From NCBI RefSeq assembly GCF_040730185.1, contig NZ_CP160402.1:2046001-2110000 (forward strand): 64,000 bases of DNA. Reading direction: 5' to 3'. The position numbers and the translations under genes were made by a program. The notes under the pieces are model-generated. The model was not told where the DNA came from. It saw nothing but the letters and a program-made list of their open reading frames with translations, and searched no databases. Shown here piece by piece: positions 1 to 8,166 of this stretch; position 1 is the first letter of the stretch; the number at the start of each line of letters is the position of its first letter. Origin of the DNA: Streptomyces sp. Je 1-332. GTDB lineage: Bacteria > Actinomycetota > Actinomycetes > Streptomycetales > Streptomycetaceae.

Positions 1-1068
1 GACGAAGATCGCGCCCGCGTTCTTGACGCGGTCCGCGACGGCGGCGGCGTCCGCGGTCTGGATCTCCAGGTGCTCGGCGCCGTACGCGTCGACGACGCGC
101 AGGCCCTCCTTCAGGCCGTCGACCAGGACGATCGCGGACTGCCTGCCCGCCAGGGCGGGGGCGATCCGGTCCTCGACGTGCTTGGTCGCCGCGACCTGCG
201 GCTCCAGCTCCTTGACGACCGCGTCGGCCAGGGCCACGGAGTCGGTGACGAGGACGGCGGCGGCGAGCGGGTCGTGCTCGGCCTGGCTGATCAGGTCGGA
301 CGCGACGTGCACGGCGTCGGCCGTGTCGTCGGCGAGGACCGCGATCTCGGTCGGGCCCGCCTCGGTGTCGATGCCGATCCGTCCGGTGAAGTAACGCTTG
401 GCGGCGGCGACCCAGATGTTGCCGGGCCCGGTGACCATGTTGGCCGGGGCGCAGGTCTCGGTGCCGTACGCGAACATCGCGACGGCCTGGGCGCCGCCGA
501 CCGCGTACACCTCGTCGATGCCCAGGAGCGCGCAGGCGGCGAGGATCGTGGGGTGCGGAAGGCCGTCGAAGTCGCTCTGCGGCGGGGACGCGAGCGCCAT
601 CGACTCGACGCCCGCCTCCTGTGCCGGCACCGCATTCATGATCACGGAGGAGGGGTAGACCGAGCGGCCACCGGGCGCGTACAGACCGACGCGCTCGACC
701 GGCACCCACTTCTCGGTGACCGAGCCGCCGGGGACGACCTGGGTGGTGTGCGGGGCGCGGCGCTGCTCGCGGTGCACGATGCGGGCGCGGCGGATCGACT
801 CCTCGAGCGCGTCGCGCACGAGCGGGTCGAGGCCTTCCAGGGCGTCGGCGATGGCGGCCGCCGGGACGCGGACCTGCTTCAGGCGTACCCCGTCGAACTT
901 CTCCGCGTATTCGATCAGCGCCGCGTCGCCACGATGATGCACGTCCTCGCAGATGGGCCGCACCTTCTCCAGGGCGGCCGCGACGTCGAAGTCGGCACGG
1001 GGCAGCAGGGCGCGCAGGGCGGGGCCCTCGGGGAGGGCGTCGCCGCGCAGATCGATTCGGGAGATCAC
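1..1068 (-). CDS. hisD: Histidinol dehydrogenase, 3' end cut by window edge
   Basis: HisD oxidises L-histidinol to L-histidine in two NAD-dependent steps, the last reactions of histidine synthesis, in the cytosol. The 356 visible residues match the family closely, including the segments [34 protein letters not shown] and the AEHDP region that carries metal and substrate ligands. Roughly the last 80-90 residues lie off the left edge. The start is GTG at 1068. An ATG at 1070 overlaps it but is followed at once by TGA, so it cannot be the start. In Streptomyces hisD normally leads a his operon, which would continue to the left. Family assignment is secure from sequence. Confidence 0.96.
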   Translation of the reverse strand, partial: MISRIDLRGDALPEGPALRALLPRADFDVAAALEKVRPICEDVHHRGDAALIEYAEKFDGVRLKQVRVPAAAIADALEGLDPLVRDALEESIRRARIVHREQRRAPHTTQVVPGGSVTEKWVPVERVGLYAPGGRSVYPSSVIMNAVPAQEAGVESMALASPPQSDFDGLPHPTILAACALLGIDEVYAVGGAQAVAMFAYGTETCAPANMVTGPGNIWVAAAKRYFTGRIGIDTEAGPTEIAVLADDTADAVHVASDLISQAEHDPLAAAVLVTDSVALADAVVKELEPQVAATKHVEDRIAPALAGRQSAIVLVDGLKEGLRVVDAYGAEHLEIQTADAAAVADRVKNAGAIFV

Positions 1069-1232
1069 ATGGCCAATTCTCTCAGACCCTGATTCCGGTC
1101 CGGACGCCGTATCACTGGCTGATATAGATCCCGGGAGACGACGTTCACCACTAGCGTTCAGCCCGTCACCGAGCGGGCATGAAACAGGTGTACGAGACAT
1201 GGGCGTATCGCGGTACGGGGAGGACAACTGCA
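1069..1232. promoter_or_regulatory. Divergent intergenic region between hisD and a hypothetical gene
   Basis: This gap must hold the hisD promoter (reading left) and that of the following gene (reading right). On the minus strand an AT-rich patch around 1115-1135 could supply a -10 element for hisD. No clear operator is visible. A GGGGAGGA ribosome-binding site at 1217-1224 serves the rightward gene. Confidence 0.4.
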
Positions 1233-2807
1233 GTGGTCGACGACACCGGCACCGGGGACCCGCCGGACGGACTGACCGCCGCCGAGATCGGCATGTGGCA
1301 GGCCTTCCGCAACGGCAGCGTCTATGACCTCCGGTCCGGGGACTCGATGGCGGACGATCCGCACGGCGGCCACCCCTGGGGTCCGGAACGCAGCGTGCGC
1401 GCGCGCATCGTGTGCTGGCTGCTCCTCGACGGGCCGCCCGCGCTCTCCGGCCGGGTCTCCTCACTGAAGCTCTCGGGCCTCCAGATCACGGACGTACTGG
1501 ACCTGGCGGGCGGCGAGATCCTGCCCTACGCCGAGCTCAAGCACTGCCGCTTCGAGAAGGAAGTGCTCGTCCCCGAGGCCAAGTTCACCACCCTGCGGCT
1601 GGTCAATTGCTCCATCCCGCGCGTGGAGGCGGCCCGCGTGCACACGGAGGGCGACCTGCATCTGCCGCGCTGCCGGATCCACAACGGCATGCGGCTCACG
1701 GACGCCCAGATCGGCACCGACCTGCTGATCAACCAGGCCGTGATCTACCGCGACCGGCGCGGCAACTCGATCATGGGCGACGGGCTCTCGGTCGGGCAGG
1801 ACCTCCAGGCCGAGATGATGGAGTCGCACGGCCAGCTGAGCCTGCGGGGCGCGAAGGTCGGCGTCTCCTTCAGCCTGCGCGGCAGCAAGCTCGCCAATCC
1901 GTACGGCCAGCGGGCGCTGAACGCCCCGCAGATGACCGTGGAACGCACGCTGTACATGACACCCGCCGCACTCGGCGATCCCCCCATGACCAGCGGCACC
2001 ACACCCCCGCGCGGCACCCGCGTCCAGCGTTTCGAGTGCCAGGGCGGCATCCGGCTCGACGACGGCCGCTTCGGGGACGCCGTCGACCTGGCCCAGGCGC
2101 GCTTCACCCTGGAGAACGACCAGGAGGTGTCGCTGCGCCGCGTCCAGACCCCCGAGCTGCGCTTCCTCAGCGAGGCTCCGCAGCGCGGCAAGATCATCCT
2201 GTCCGGTGCCAAGGTCGTCACGCTCATCGACAAGTCGATCAGCTGGCCGGGACCCGGCGGCCTCCAGATGGGCGGCTTCAGTTACGAGAGCCTCGTCCCG
2301 CAGGGCAGCTTCCCGCTCTCCCGGCGGCTGAGCTGGGTGGCCGCCGCGACCGCCGAGTACAGCCCCGAGCCGTACGAGAAGCTGGCGACCGTCCTGCGTG
2401 ACAGCGGCGAGGACGCCGACGCCCGCGAGGTCCTGCTCGCCAAGCAGCGCAGACGCCGCGAGACCCTGCCGCTCGCGGCGAAGCTCTGGGGCTTCGCCCA
2501 GGACTGGACGGTGGCCTACGGCTACCGGCCAGGACGCGCCGCCCTGTGGATGGCGGTGCTCTGGGCGGTGAGCGCGGTGGCCTTCTCGCGCGCCGACCAC
2601 CCGGCGATCAAGGACGGGGAGCATCCGAACTGGAACCCCGCGCTGTACGCCCTCGATCTGCTGCTGCCGGTCATCAACCTCGGCCAGGACGGCTACTGGC
2701 AACTGCGCGGCGGCTGGCAGTGGTTCGCGGCGATCCTGATCCTGCTCGGCTGGGTGCTCGCGACGACGGTCGCGGCGGGGGCGACAAGGCTGCTGCGGAG
2801 GAACTGA
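1233..2807 (+). CDS. Membrane-anchored protein with pentapeptide-like repeats, function unknown
   Basis: A 524-residue protein. Its middle contains many short beta-type segments (for example [19 protein letters not shown]), similar to right-handed helical or pentapeptide-like proteins. The last 100 residues hold two hydrophobic helices (around [16 protein letters not shown] and [20 protein letters not shown]). Relatives in Streptomyces are often labelled membrane-associated oxidoreductase, but I see no cofactor motif to support that. GTG at 1233 is preferred because GGGGAGGA lies 8 bases upstream. An in-frame ATG at 1179 has no such site. It probably sits in the membrane with the repeat domain on one face. 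Confidence 0.8.
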   Translation: MVDDTGTGDPPDGLTAAEIGMWQAFRNGSVYDLRSGDSMADDPHGGHPWGPERSVRARIVCWLLLDGPPALSGRVSSLKLSGLQITDVLDLAGGEILPYAELKHCRFEKEVLVPEAKFTTLRLVNCSIPRVEAARVHTEGDLHLPRCRIHNGMRLTDAQIGTDLLINQAVIYRDRRGNSIMGDGLSVGQDLQAEMMESHGQLSLRGAKVGVSFSLRGSKLANPYGQRALNAPQMTVERTLYMTPAALGDPPMTSGTTPPRGTRVQRFECQGGIRLDDGRFGDAVDLAQARFTLENDQEVSLRRVQTPELRFLSEAPQRGKIILSGAKVVTLIDKSISWPGPGGLQMGGFSYESLVPQGSFPLSRRLSWVAAATAEYSPEPYEKLATVLRDSGEDADAREVLLAKQRRRRETLPLAAKLWGFAQDWTVAYGYRPGRAALWMAVLWAVSAVAFSRADHPAIKDGEHPNWNPALYALDLLLPVINLGQDGYWQLRGGWQWFAAILILLGWVLATTVAAGATRLLRRN

Positions 2808-2944
2808 GCGGGCCTCGCGTGGCCGGAGGGGACAGATATTTTGCCCTTCCTTGACCATGTGTCAGGCAACCGGACGACCGATGCGAAAGCTTCACCGGCT
2901 ACCCCCTGGCACAGCCCCGACCTGCGGCTTTCAATACCCACACG

Positions 2945-3952
2945 ATGGCATTCCTGCGCGCCCTGATCCGCACCGCCCGCATGGTCAGGCACACCCCGCT
3001 CCTCGCCGCCGGCCTGACCCCCGACGACGAGGTGCTCCTCGACGCGCCCGACGACCGCCTCGGCCCCGCGCTCGTCGCCGCGGGCCGGGGTGACTACGGC
3101 CCTGCCGCAAAGCTGCTCGCCATGACGCGCGAGGGCAACGAATGGGAGAACCGCGACCGCTACACGACGCGTCTGGCCGCCTTCGCCCGCTCCCGCTCCG
3201 AGTGGTTCGACGACTGGCGGGCGGCGGCCCCGCACGACCCGGACGTGCTGCTCGTCAAGGCCGAGCTCGCGGTCGTCCGCAGCTGGGAATCGCCCGCCCG
3301 CGCCGAGCTGCTGCGCGAGACGGCGCCCCTGATCACCGCGGCCGCCGAGGCCGACCCGCGCGATCCCGTGCCGTGGCGGATCGCCCTGGACCACGCCCGC
3401 GGCACCCATGTCCCGCAGTCGGTCTTCGACGCGCTCCGGGCCGAGGCGGTGCACCGCTCCTCGCACCACTACGGCTGCCACGCCTCGGCCCTGCAGTACC
3501 TCTCGGCCGCCTGGTACGGCTCGCACCGCCAGTGCTTCGACTTCGCCGAGCGTGCCGCGCGGGACGCGTTGCCGGGATCGCTGATCCAGGCGCTGCCCGC
3601 GCGCGCCGCGTTCGCCTATCTCACCAGCGCTTCGGGGAGCGTGCCGCGCGAGCGCCTGGACGCCGCGGCCGACCTCGGGATCGCCGTGTCCCAGGAGTAC
3701 GAGGCCGGGGACCTCTGGCCCGCGGAGGTCCGCAACGTCCTCGCGTTCGTCCTCGTACGGCTGGAGCGATGGAGCGACGCCCTGGAACAGATGCGCCTCA
3801 TCGGGCCGTACGCGACGTCCTTCCCCTGGGACCGCATGGCCGACGATCCGCTCGGCCAGTTCCTGGAACTGCGCGACGGCATACGCATCGAGGTGGCCTC
3901 CGGGACCCCGCTGCGCACCGGCGGCGGACGTACGGGCTCCGGCGACCATTAG
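2945..3952 (+). CDS. Hypothetical protein with TPR-like helical repeats
   Basis: A 335-residue soluble protein made mainly of amphipathic helices rich in Ala, Arg, Asp and Trp. The pattern (for example LIQALPARAAFAYLTSASG followed by a helix pair) resembles tetratricopeptide-like solenoids that bind other proteins. There is no signal peptide, membrane helix or catalytic motif. ATG at 2945 follows a 137-base gap, so it probably has its own promoter. It ends 11 bases before the LON-domain gene, suggesting co-transcription. I do not recognise a specific function. Confidence 0.75.
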   Translation: MAFLRALIRTARMVRHTPLLAAGLTPDDEVLLDAPDDRLGPALVAAGRGDYGPAAKLLAMTREGNEWENRDRYTTRLAAFARSRSEWFDDWRAAAPHDPDVLLVKAELAVVRSWESPARAELLRETAPLITAAAEADPRDPVPWRIALDHARGTHVPQSVFDALRAEAVHRSSHHYGCHASALQYLSAAWYGSHRQCFDFAERAARDALPGSLIQALPARAAFAYLTSASGSVPRERLDAAADLGIAVSQEYEAGDLWPAEVRNVLAFVLVRLERWSDALEQMRLIGPYATSFPWDRMADDPLGQFLELRDGIRIEVASGTPLRTGGGRTGSGDH

Positions 3953-3963
3953 GCTTTCGGCTC

Positions 3964-4704
3964 GTGACCACCGTCCGGCTTCCGCTCTTCCCGCTCAACT
4001 CGGTGCTGTTCCCGGGGCTCGTGCTCCCGCTGAACGTGTTCGAGGAGCGTTATCGCGCCATGATGCGCGACCTGCTCAAGACTCCCGACGAGGAGCCGCG
4101 CCTCTTCGCGGTCGTCGCGATCCGCGACGGTCTGGAGGTCGCGCCGAGCGCCCCGGGTCTCCCGGACCCCACCTCGCAGCCCGAGCAGGGCCCGACCGCC
4201 GGCTTCGGCGACGACCCGCTCAAGGCCTTCCACGCGGTGGGCTGCATCGCGGACGCGGCGACGATCAGGGAGCGCGCCGACGGGGGCTTCGAGGTCCTCG
4301 CCACCGGCACCTCACGGGTGCGCCTGCACTCGGTCGACGCTTCGGGCGCGTTCCTGACCGCGGAGGTCGAGGAGCTGCCGGAGGAACCCGGCGAGGAGGC
4401 GGGCGCGCTTGCCGAGGGGGTTCTGCGGGCGTTTCGCTCCTATCAGAAGCGGCTCGCCGGGGCCCGCGAGCGGTCCCTGTCGACGGGCGCGGAACTGCCG
4501 GACGACCCGTCCGTGGTGTCGTATCTGGTCGCGGCCGCCGCCGTCCTGGACACCCCCACGAAGCAGCGGCTCCTGGAGGCGCCGGACACGGCGTCACGCC
4601 TGCACGACGAGCTGAAAGTCCTTCGCGCCGAGACCGCGATCATCCGTAATCTGCCGTCGTTGCCCGCGACGGACCTCACGCGCGGCGCCACGAGCCTCAA
4701 CTGA
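3964..4704 (+). CDS. LON substrate-binding-domain protein
   Basis: The protein opens with the hallmark of the Lon N-terminal (PUA-like) domain, RLPLFPLNSVLFPGLVLPLNV, then the ERYRAMM segment and a beta-rich middle (FEVLATGTSRVRL). It lacks the AAA+ ATPase and Ser-Lys protease domains of Lon, so it is a stand-alone LON domain of 246 residues with a helical C terminus. Such proteins are thought to bind peptides or act in proteolysis, but the exact role in Streptomyces is not known to me. GTG at 3964 lies 11 bases after the previous stop and has no obvious Shine-Dalgarno sequence, so translation may depend on re-initiation. Confidence 0.85.
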   Translation: MTTVRLPLFPLNSVLFPGLVLPLNVFEERYRAMMRDLLKTPDEEPRLFAVVAIRDGLEVAPSAPGLPDPTSQPEQGPTAGFGDDPLKAFHAVGCIADAATIRERADGGFEVLATGTSRVRLHSVDASGAFLTAEVEELPEEPGEEAGALAEGVLRAFRSYQKRLAGARERSLSTGAELPDDPSVVSYLVAAAAVLDTPTKQRLLEAPDTASRLHDELKVLRAETAIIRNLPSLPATDLTRGATSLN

Positions 4705-4720
4705 CACGAGCCTCAACTGA
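4689..4720 (+). repeat. Exact 16-bp tandem duplication across a stop codon
   Basis: CACGAGCCTCAACTGA occurs at 4689-4704 and again directly at 4705-4720. The first copy encodes the last residues and TGA stop of the LON-domain gene. The second copy lies in the short gap before the deacylase gene and is out of frame by one. Confidence 0.9.
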
Positions 4721-4737
4721 CGTAAGGCGCGAGCGCT

Positions 4738-5244
4738 TTGGCGAAGAAGCAGAAGAAACAGCAGTCGGGCGCGGGCGGCACCCCGGCGACGGTGGCCCTC
4801 ACCGCGGCGGGCGCCCCCTACACGGTCCACGCCTACGAACACGACCCCGCGCACCCCTCGTACGGCGAAGAGGCCGCCCAGGCCATGGGCGTCTCCCCCG
4901 ACCGTGTCTTCAAGACCCTGGTCGCGGACGTCGACGGCGAGCTGACGGTGGCCGTGGTCCCCGTGGCGGGCACCCTCAACCTCAAGGCCCTGGCCACGGC
5001 GGTCTCCGGCAAGCGCGCGGTGATGGCGGACCCCGCGGCCGCGGAACGCACCACCGGGTACGTACGGGGCGGCATCTCGCCGCTCGGCCAGCGCAAGAAG
5101 CTCCGCACGGTCCTGGACGACTCGGCGTCGGGGCACGCCACGATCTGCGTCTCGGCGGGCCGCAGGGGCCTGGAAGTGGAACTGGCCCCCGGCGACCTGG
5201 CGCGTCTCACGGGCGCGGTGCTGGCCCCGATCGGGCGTGAATAG
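4738..5244 (+). CDS. ybaK: YbaK/EbsC-type Cys-tRNA(Pro) deacylase
   Basis: A 168-residue single-domain editing enzyme of the YbaK family, which hydrolyses cysteine mischarged onto tRNA(Pro) in the cytosol. Family features are the fold-wide pattern VALTAAGAPYTVHAYEH, the substrate-pocket lysine in VFKTLVADVDG, and the conserved glycine-rich YVRGGISPLGQRKK. A lysine-rich N-terminal leader (AKKQKKQQ) precedes the domain. TTG at 4738 is the only start that fits the length and spacing. It follows the LON-domain gene by 33 bases and is probably in the same transcript. Confidence 0.88.
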   Translation: MAKKQKKQQSGAGGTPATVALTAAGAPYTVHAYEHDPAHPSYGEEAAQAMGVSPDRVFKTLVADVDGELTVAVVPVAGTLNLKALATAVSGKRAVMADPAAAERTTGYVRGGISPLGQRKKLRTVLDDSASGHATICVSAGRRGLEVELAPGDLARLTGAVLAPIGRE

Positions 5245-5247
5245 GGC

Positions 5248-5284
5248 CTCGACGGAGGCCGCGAGCTCGACTAGTACCACTCTC
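5248..5284 (+). promoter_or_regulatory. Candidate promoter for a leaderless bL37 transcript
   Basis: TAGTAC at 5272-5277 fits a -10 box seven bases before the ATG at 5285. A CTCGACGG patch at 5248-5255 is correctly spaced as a -35 like TTGAC. A GGAGG at 5254-5258 is about 27 bases from the ATG, too far to be its ribosome-binding site. This pattern predicts that transcription starts at or next to the first base of the start codon. Confidence 0.45.
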
Positions 5285-5359
5285 ATGTCGAAGAAGACGC
5301 GCAAGAGGAAGTGGCGGGTCCGCAAAGGCAAGGCGAATCACGGTAGGCGTCCGGCCTGA
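5285..5359 (+). CDS. Small 50S ribosomal protein bL37
   Basis: A 24-codon gene, 11 of whose residues are Lys or Arg, ending in KANHGRRPA. The KANHG(K/R)RP tail and the basic N terminus match bL37, the 24-residue actinobacterial large-subunit protein first seen in mycobacterial ribosome structures. It would bind 23S rRNA within the 50S particle. There is no normal Shine-Dalgarno site, and a -10-like TAGTAC lies seven bases upstream, so the mRNA may be leaderless. The gene is too short for most gene finders. Identity rests on recall of the mycobacterial sequence, not on a search. Confidence 0.82.
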   Translation: MSKKTRKRKWRVRKGKANHGRRPA

Positions 5360-5365
5360 GGTCTC

Positions 5366-6031
5366 TCAGACCGGGTTGCCGTCGGTGCGCCCTGGGTCGT
5401 CGCCGTACGCCATGGGGTACGGCTCGGGGTCCCGCGGCCCGAAGAGGCCCGTGAGGCCCAGGTGTACGAGCAGCGCGGCCACGGGCCAGGCGAGCAGCGC
5501 GCCCTTGGCCTTGAGTTCCATGGGTGCGTCGAAGGCGACACCCTTGCCCACCGACTTCGCGTGCGCGACGACGTCCGTCTCCGGCCCCAGGAAGATGCCG
5601 AGGCGCCAGGCGATCACGGCCCCCAGCAGGCTCCCGGCCGTCAGCCCGACGACCAGCGGGATGCCGCCCCGCCTGCGCAGCAGGAACACCACGGCGCCAC
5701 TCACCGCACCGAACGCGAGTGCGAGCAGAGTGAACGTTCCGTCGACCCCGATCGCCTGCTCGCCCTCGGTGTCCTTGAGGAACACCGCCTCGCTGTCCGC
5801 GATCAACGGGACGCGGGGCGCGAGCCACAGCCACAGCAGCCCGAGCAGGACGCCGCACACCGCCACCGCGACCGCGATCACGGCGGCCTGCCGCACTTCG
5901 GTCTTCATATCGGGACCGTCCTCCTCGTACGCCGAGGAGGGAACGGCTCCGGACGGCTGAGCGGCTTGCTGCCAGGGGTCGTGCGGGGGCTGGTCGTGGG
6001 GCGGCTGGGAGGGCGTCAGCGGTGCAGTCAC
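5366..6031 (-). CDS. Four-helix membrane protein (DUF2567-like)
   Basis: A 221-residue protein with a Pro/His-rich cytoplasmic N terminus (about 45 residues) followed by four hydrophobic helices: AAVIAVAVAVCGVLLGLLW, a segment around LALAFGAVSGAVVFLL, one around PLVVGLTAGSLLGAVIAW, and one near the C terminus. Between helices 1 and 2 is a conserved stretch (VFLKDTEGEQAIGVDGTF). The order and spacing resemble DUF2567 proteins of actinobacteria, whose role is unknown. GTG at 6031 (VTAPLTP) is the most likely start. An in-frame GTG two codons upstream is possible. Confidence 0.75.
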   Translation of the reverse strand: MTAPLTPSQPPHDQPPHDPWQQAAQPSGAVPSSAYEEDGPDMKTEVRQAAVIAVAVAVCGVLLGLLWLWLAPRVPLIADSEAVFLKDTEGEQAIGVDGTFTLLALAFGAVSGAVVFLLRRRGGIPLVVGLTAGSLLGAVIAWRLGIFLGPETDVVAHAKSVGKGVAFDAPMELKAKGALLAWPVAALLVHLGLTGLFGPRDPEPYPMAYGDDPGRTDGNPV

Positions 6032-6132
6032 CCACACATGGTGCCAGTACTGCCCGGTGACCGCTTCACCGCACAGCGAGGACCCCCGTGGGACCACGGC
6101 GAGGGCCCCGTGGGACCACGGCGAGGACCGCG

Positions 6133-6951
6133 TCAGCGCACGGCCGCACGGCGGTAGGCCCAGGTGGCGATCGCCAGCGAGGCGACGCCGACGCCCGCGC
6201 AGACCGCGAGGTCGAGGGCGACCGCCGCCCAGTCGGGATGCGGCCCGAAGGTGCGGGCGAACGCCTCGACCCCGTACGTGGACGGCAGCAGGTCACGGGC
6301 GTACTGCAGGAAGCCGGGCATCCGCTCGGCCGGGAGCACACCGAGGAGCAGCGCCGCCGACATGCCCAACTGCCCGAGTAGCGTGGCCAGTTCGGGCCGG
6401 GGCGCGAGCAGCCCGAGGGCGGCGCCGAGACCGGCGAGCGCGGCGCCGGCCAGCGGGATCACCGCGGCGAGCACCCACAGGTGGGCCAGCGGAAGCCCGA
6501 AGAGACCGCACCCGACGACCGCGGTGACGAGCGTCCCGGGCACGGTGAACGAGGCGTAGGCCGCCGCGGCGCCGAGGACCACCGAGGCCGGTGGCACGGG
6601 CAGCGTGGCGTAGTGGTCGAGGCCGCCGTCGGCCCGCAGCTGCCCGAAGTACTGCGCGAGAAGGTTGAGCGCGACGAAGGCGACGACGAGCACGGAGGAC
6701 CCGGCGACGACGGCACGCGCCTCGTCTCCCCCGTCGACGACGCCCCGCATCAGGATCATGATCCCGACGGACTGGAAGGTCGCCACGAAGAGCAGCGGGA
6801 TGCGGGCGACCCGCGCCCGCGACAGCTGCGCGCGGTAGACGGCAGCGAGCGCGGGGAAGAACCGCGCGCGGGGCCCCAGGGGTTCGGCGGCGTCGGCCTG
6901 CCACTCGCGGTCGTCGGCCCGCACGGCCGCTTCCAGGGGAACGGCACTCAC
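6133..6951 (-). CDS. ABC-2 type exporter, permease subunit
   Basis: A 272-residue integral membrane protein with six predicted helices, typical of the ABC2 membrane family: a first helix around IPLLFVATFQSVGIMILM, a long central hydrophobic block, and a final helix before the ARRAAVR-like tail. It lies 40 bases downstream of an ABC ATPase on the same strand, so the two should form an exporter in the cytoplasmic membrane. The substrate is unknown; relatives export drugs or antibiotics. GTG at 6951 (VSAVPLE) is preferred because AGGAAGG lies 8-9 bases upstream. The longer open frame to 7086 overlaps the ATPase gene. Confidence 0.88.
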   Translation of the reverse strand: MSAVPLEAAVRADDREWQADAAEPLGPRARFFPALAAVYRAQLSRARVARIPLLFVATFQSVGIMILMRGVVDGGDEARAVVAGSSVLVVAFVALNLLAQYFGQLRADGGLDHYATLPVPPASVVLGAAAAYASFTVPGTLVTAVVGCGLFGLPLAHLWVLAAVIPLAGAALAGLGAALGLLAPRPELATLLGQLGMSAALLLGVLPAERMPGFLQYARDLLPSTYGVEAFARTFGPHPDWAAVALDLAVCAGVGVASLAIATWAYRRAAVR

Positions 6952-6991
6952 CGAACAACCTTCCTGTCGCTGTTCATCCGCCCGGCGGAGG

Positions 6992-8026
6992 TCATGCCTT
7001 GACCAGCCCCTCCCCGTTCCCGCCCAGGGCGAGATACACGTCCTCCAGGCTCGGCGTGGCCAGGGTGAAATCGTCCAGCGAGGCAAAGGCGTCCCCGCCG
7101 GTGACCGCGGCGACGGCGGCCCGGGCCTCGTCGGGCGCGAGCCGCAGGGACCACCGGCGCCCCGACTCGACCGCGGACGAGCGAAGCGCCAGGACCTCGG
7201 GGACGTCCAGCGGCGCCCGCTCCCGCCAGACGAGCTCCACCCGCACCTCGCCCGCGACCTGTTCCTTCAGGCCCACGGGGCTGTCGCAGGCGATGACCTT
7301 GCCGTGGTCGAGTACGGCGACCCGGTCCAGGACCGTCTCGGCCTCGATGACGTTGTGGGTGACGAGCAGCACCGTCGTGCCGCGCTCGGCCCTGCGCCGG
7401 TCGACCGCGCCCCACACCGCGCGCCGCGCGATGGGGTCCATGCCGGTCGTCGGCTCGTCGAGGACGAGCAACGGCCGCTCCCCCACCAGGGCGGTGGCGA
7501 AGCAGGCGAGCCTGCGCTGCCCCCCGGAGAGCTTCTTGAGGGGACGCGAGGCGAGGTCGGTCAGCGCGAGTTCGTCGAGTACGCCGTCCCGCTCGGCGCG
7601 CGCCGCGCGGACGTCGAGGCCGCGCAGCCGCGCGGTCGTCTCGACGGCGAGCGAGACGGTCAGTTCGTCGAGCGCGGTGGACTCCTGCCCCAGGTACGCG
7701 AGGATCCGCGCGGCCCGCTCGGGGTGGCGCAGGATGTCGTGCCCGAGGATCTCGACGCTTCCGCTGTCGGGCCGCATCAGGCCGGTCAGCTGGCGTACGA
7801 GGGTGGACTTGCCCGCGCCGTTGGGCCCGAGGAGGCCGAAGATCTCGCCGCGCCTGACCTCCAGGCTGATGCCGTCGGTGGCGCGCACCTCGGGTGTCGC
7901 GGGCGTGCCGCGCCTGCCACGGGCGGCGGGATACGTCTTGACGAGGTCGCGCACCGCGCAGACGGCATCACTGCCGTGACCCTGTCGGAGCCCTTGTCGG
8001 ACTGCCTGTGCCGAGCGCGTACTCAC
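6992..8026 (-). CDS. ABC exporter, ATP-binding subunit
   Basis: A 344-residue nucleotide-binding subunit with all canonical motifs: Walker A GPNGAGKST, the signature LSGGQ, Walker B LLVLDEPTTGMD, and the switch histidine in LLVTHN. The C-terminal 100 residues form the extra domain common in DrrA-type drug exporters. It is followed by the six-helix permease and forms a two-gene operon with it. GTG at 8026 (MSTRSAQ) is the only good start. The cargo cannot be inferred from sequence alone. Confidence 0.93.
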   Translation of the reverse strand: MSTRSAQAVRQGLRQGHGSDAVCAVRDLVKTYPAARGRRGTPATPEVRATDGISLEVRRGEIFGLLGPNGAGKSTLVRQLTGLMRPDSGSVEILGHDILRHPERAARILAYLGQESTALDELTVSLAVETTARLRGLDVRAARAERDGVLDELALTDLASRPLKKLSGGQRRLACFATALVGERPLLVLDEPTTGMDPIARRAVWGAVDRRRAERGTTVLLVTHNVIEAETVLDRVAVLDHGKVIACDSPVGLKEQVAGEVRVELVWRERAPLDVPEVLALRSSAVESGRRWSLRLAPDEARAAVAAVTGGDAFASLDDFTLATPSLEDVYLALGGNGEGLVKA

Positions 8027-8093
8027 GAGGGACGAGCGTACGGGGTCCCGTGCCCGCCGCGACGCCCGGGGCGCCCCGTACGCCCCGTATCGG

Positions 8094-8166
8094 TCATCCG
8101 CGGACGTGTTCGGTCACTCATCCGCGGACGCGTCCTTCACCCGTTCGCGTGGCTGTTCGGTCACTC
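8094..8166. repeat. Two interleaved 13-bp direct repeats at the end of the NYN gene
   Basis: TCATCCGCGGACG occurs at 8094-8106 and 8118-8130. TGTTCGGTCACTC occurs at 8107-8119 and 8154-8166, the last copy covering the stop codon of the NYN-domain gene. They lie in the 134-base gap between that gene and the exporter ATPase gene. Confidence 0.8.
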
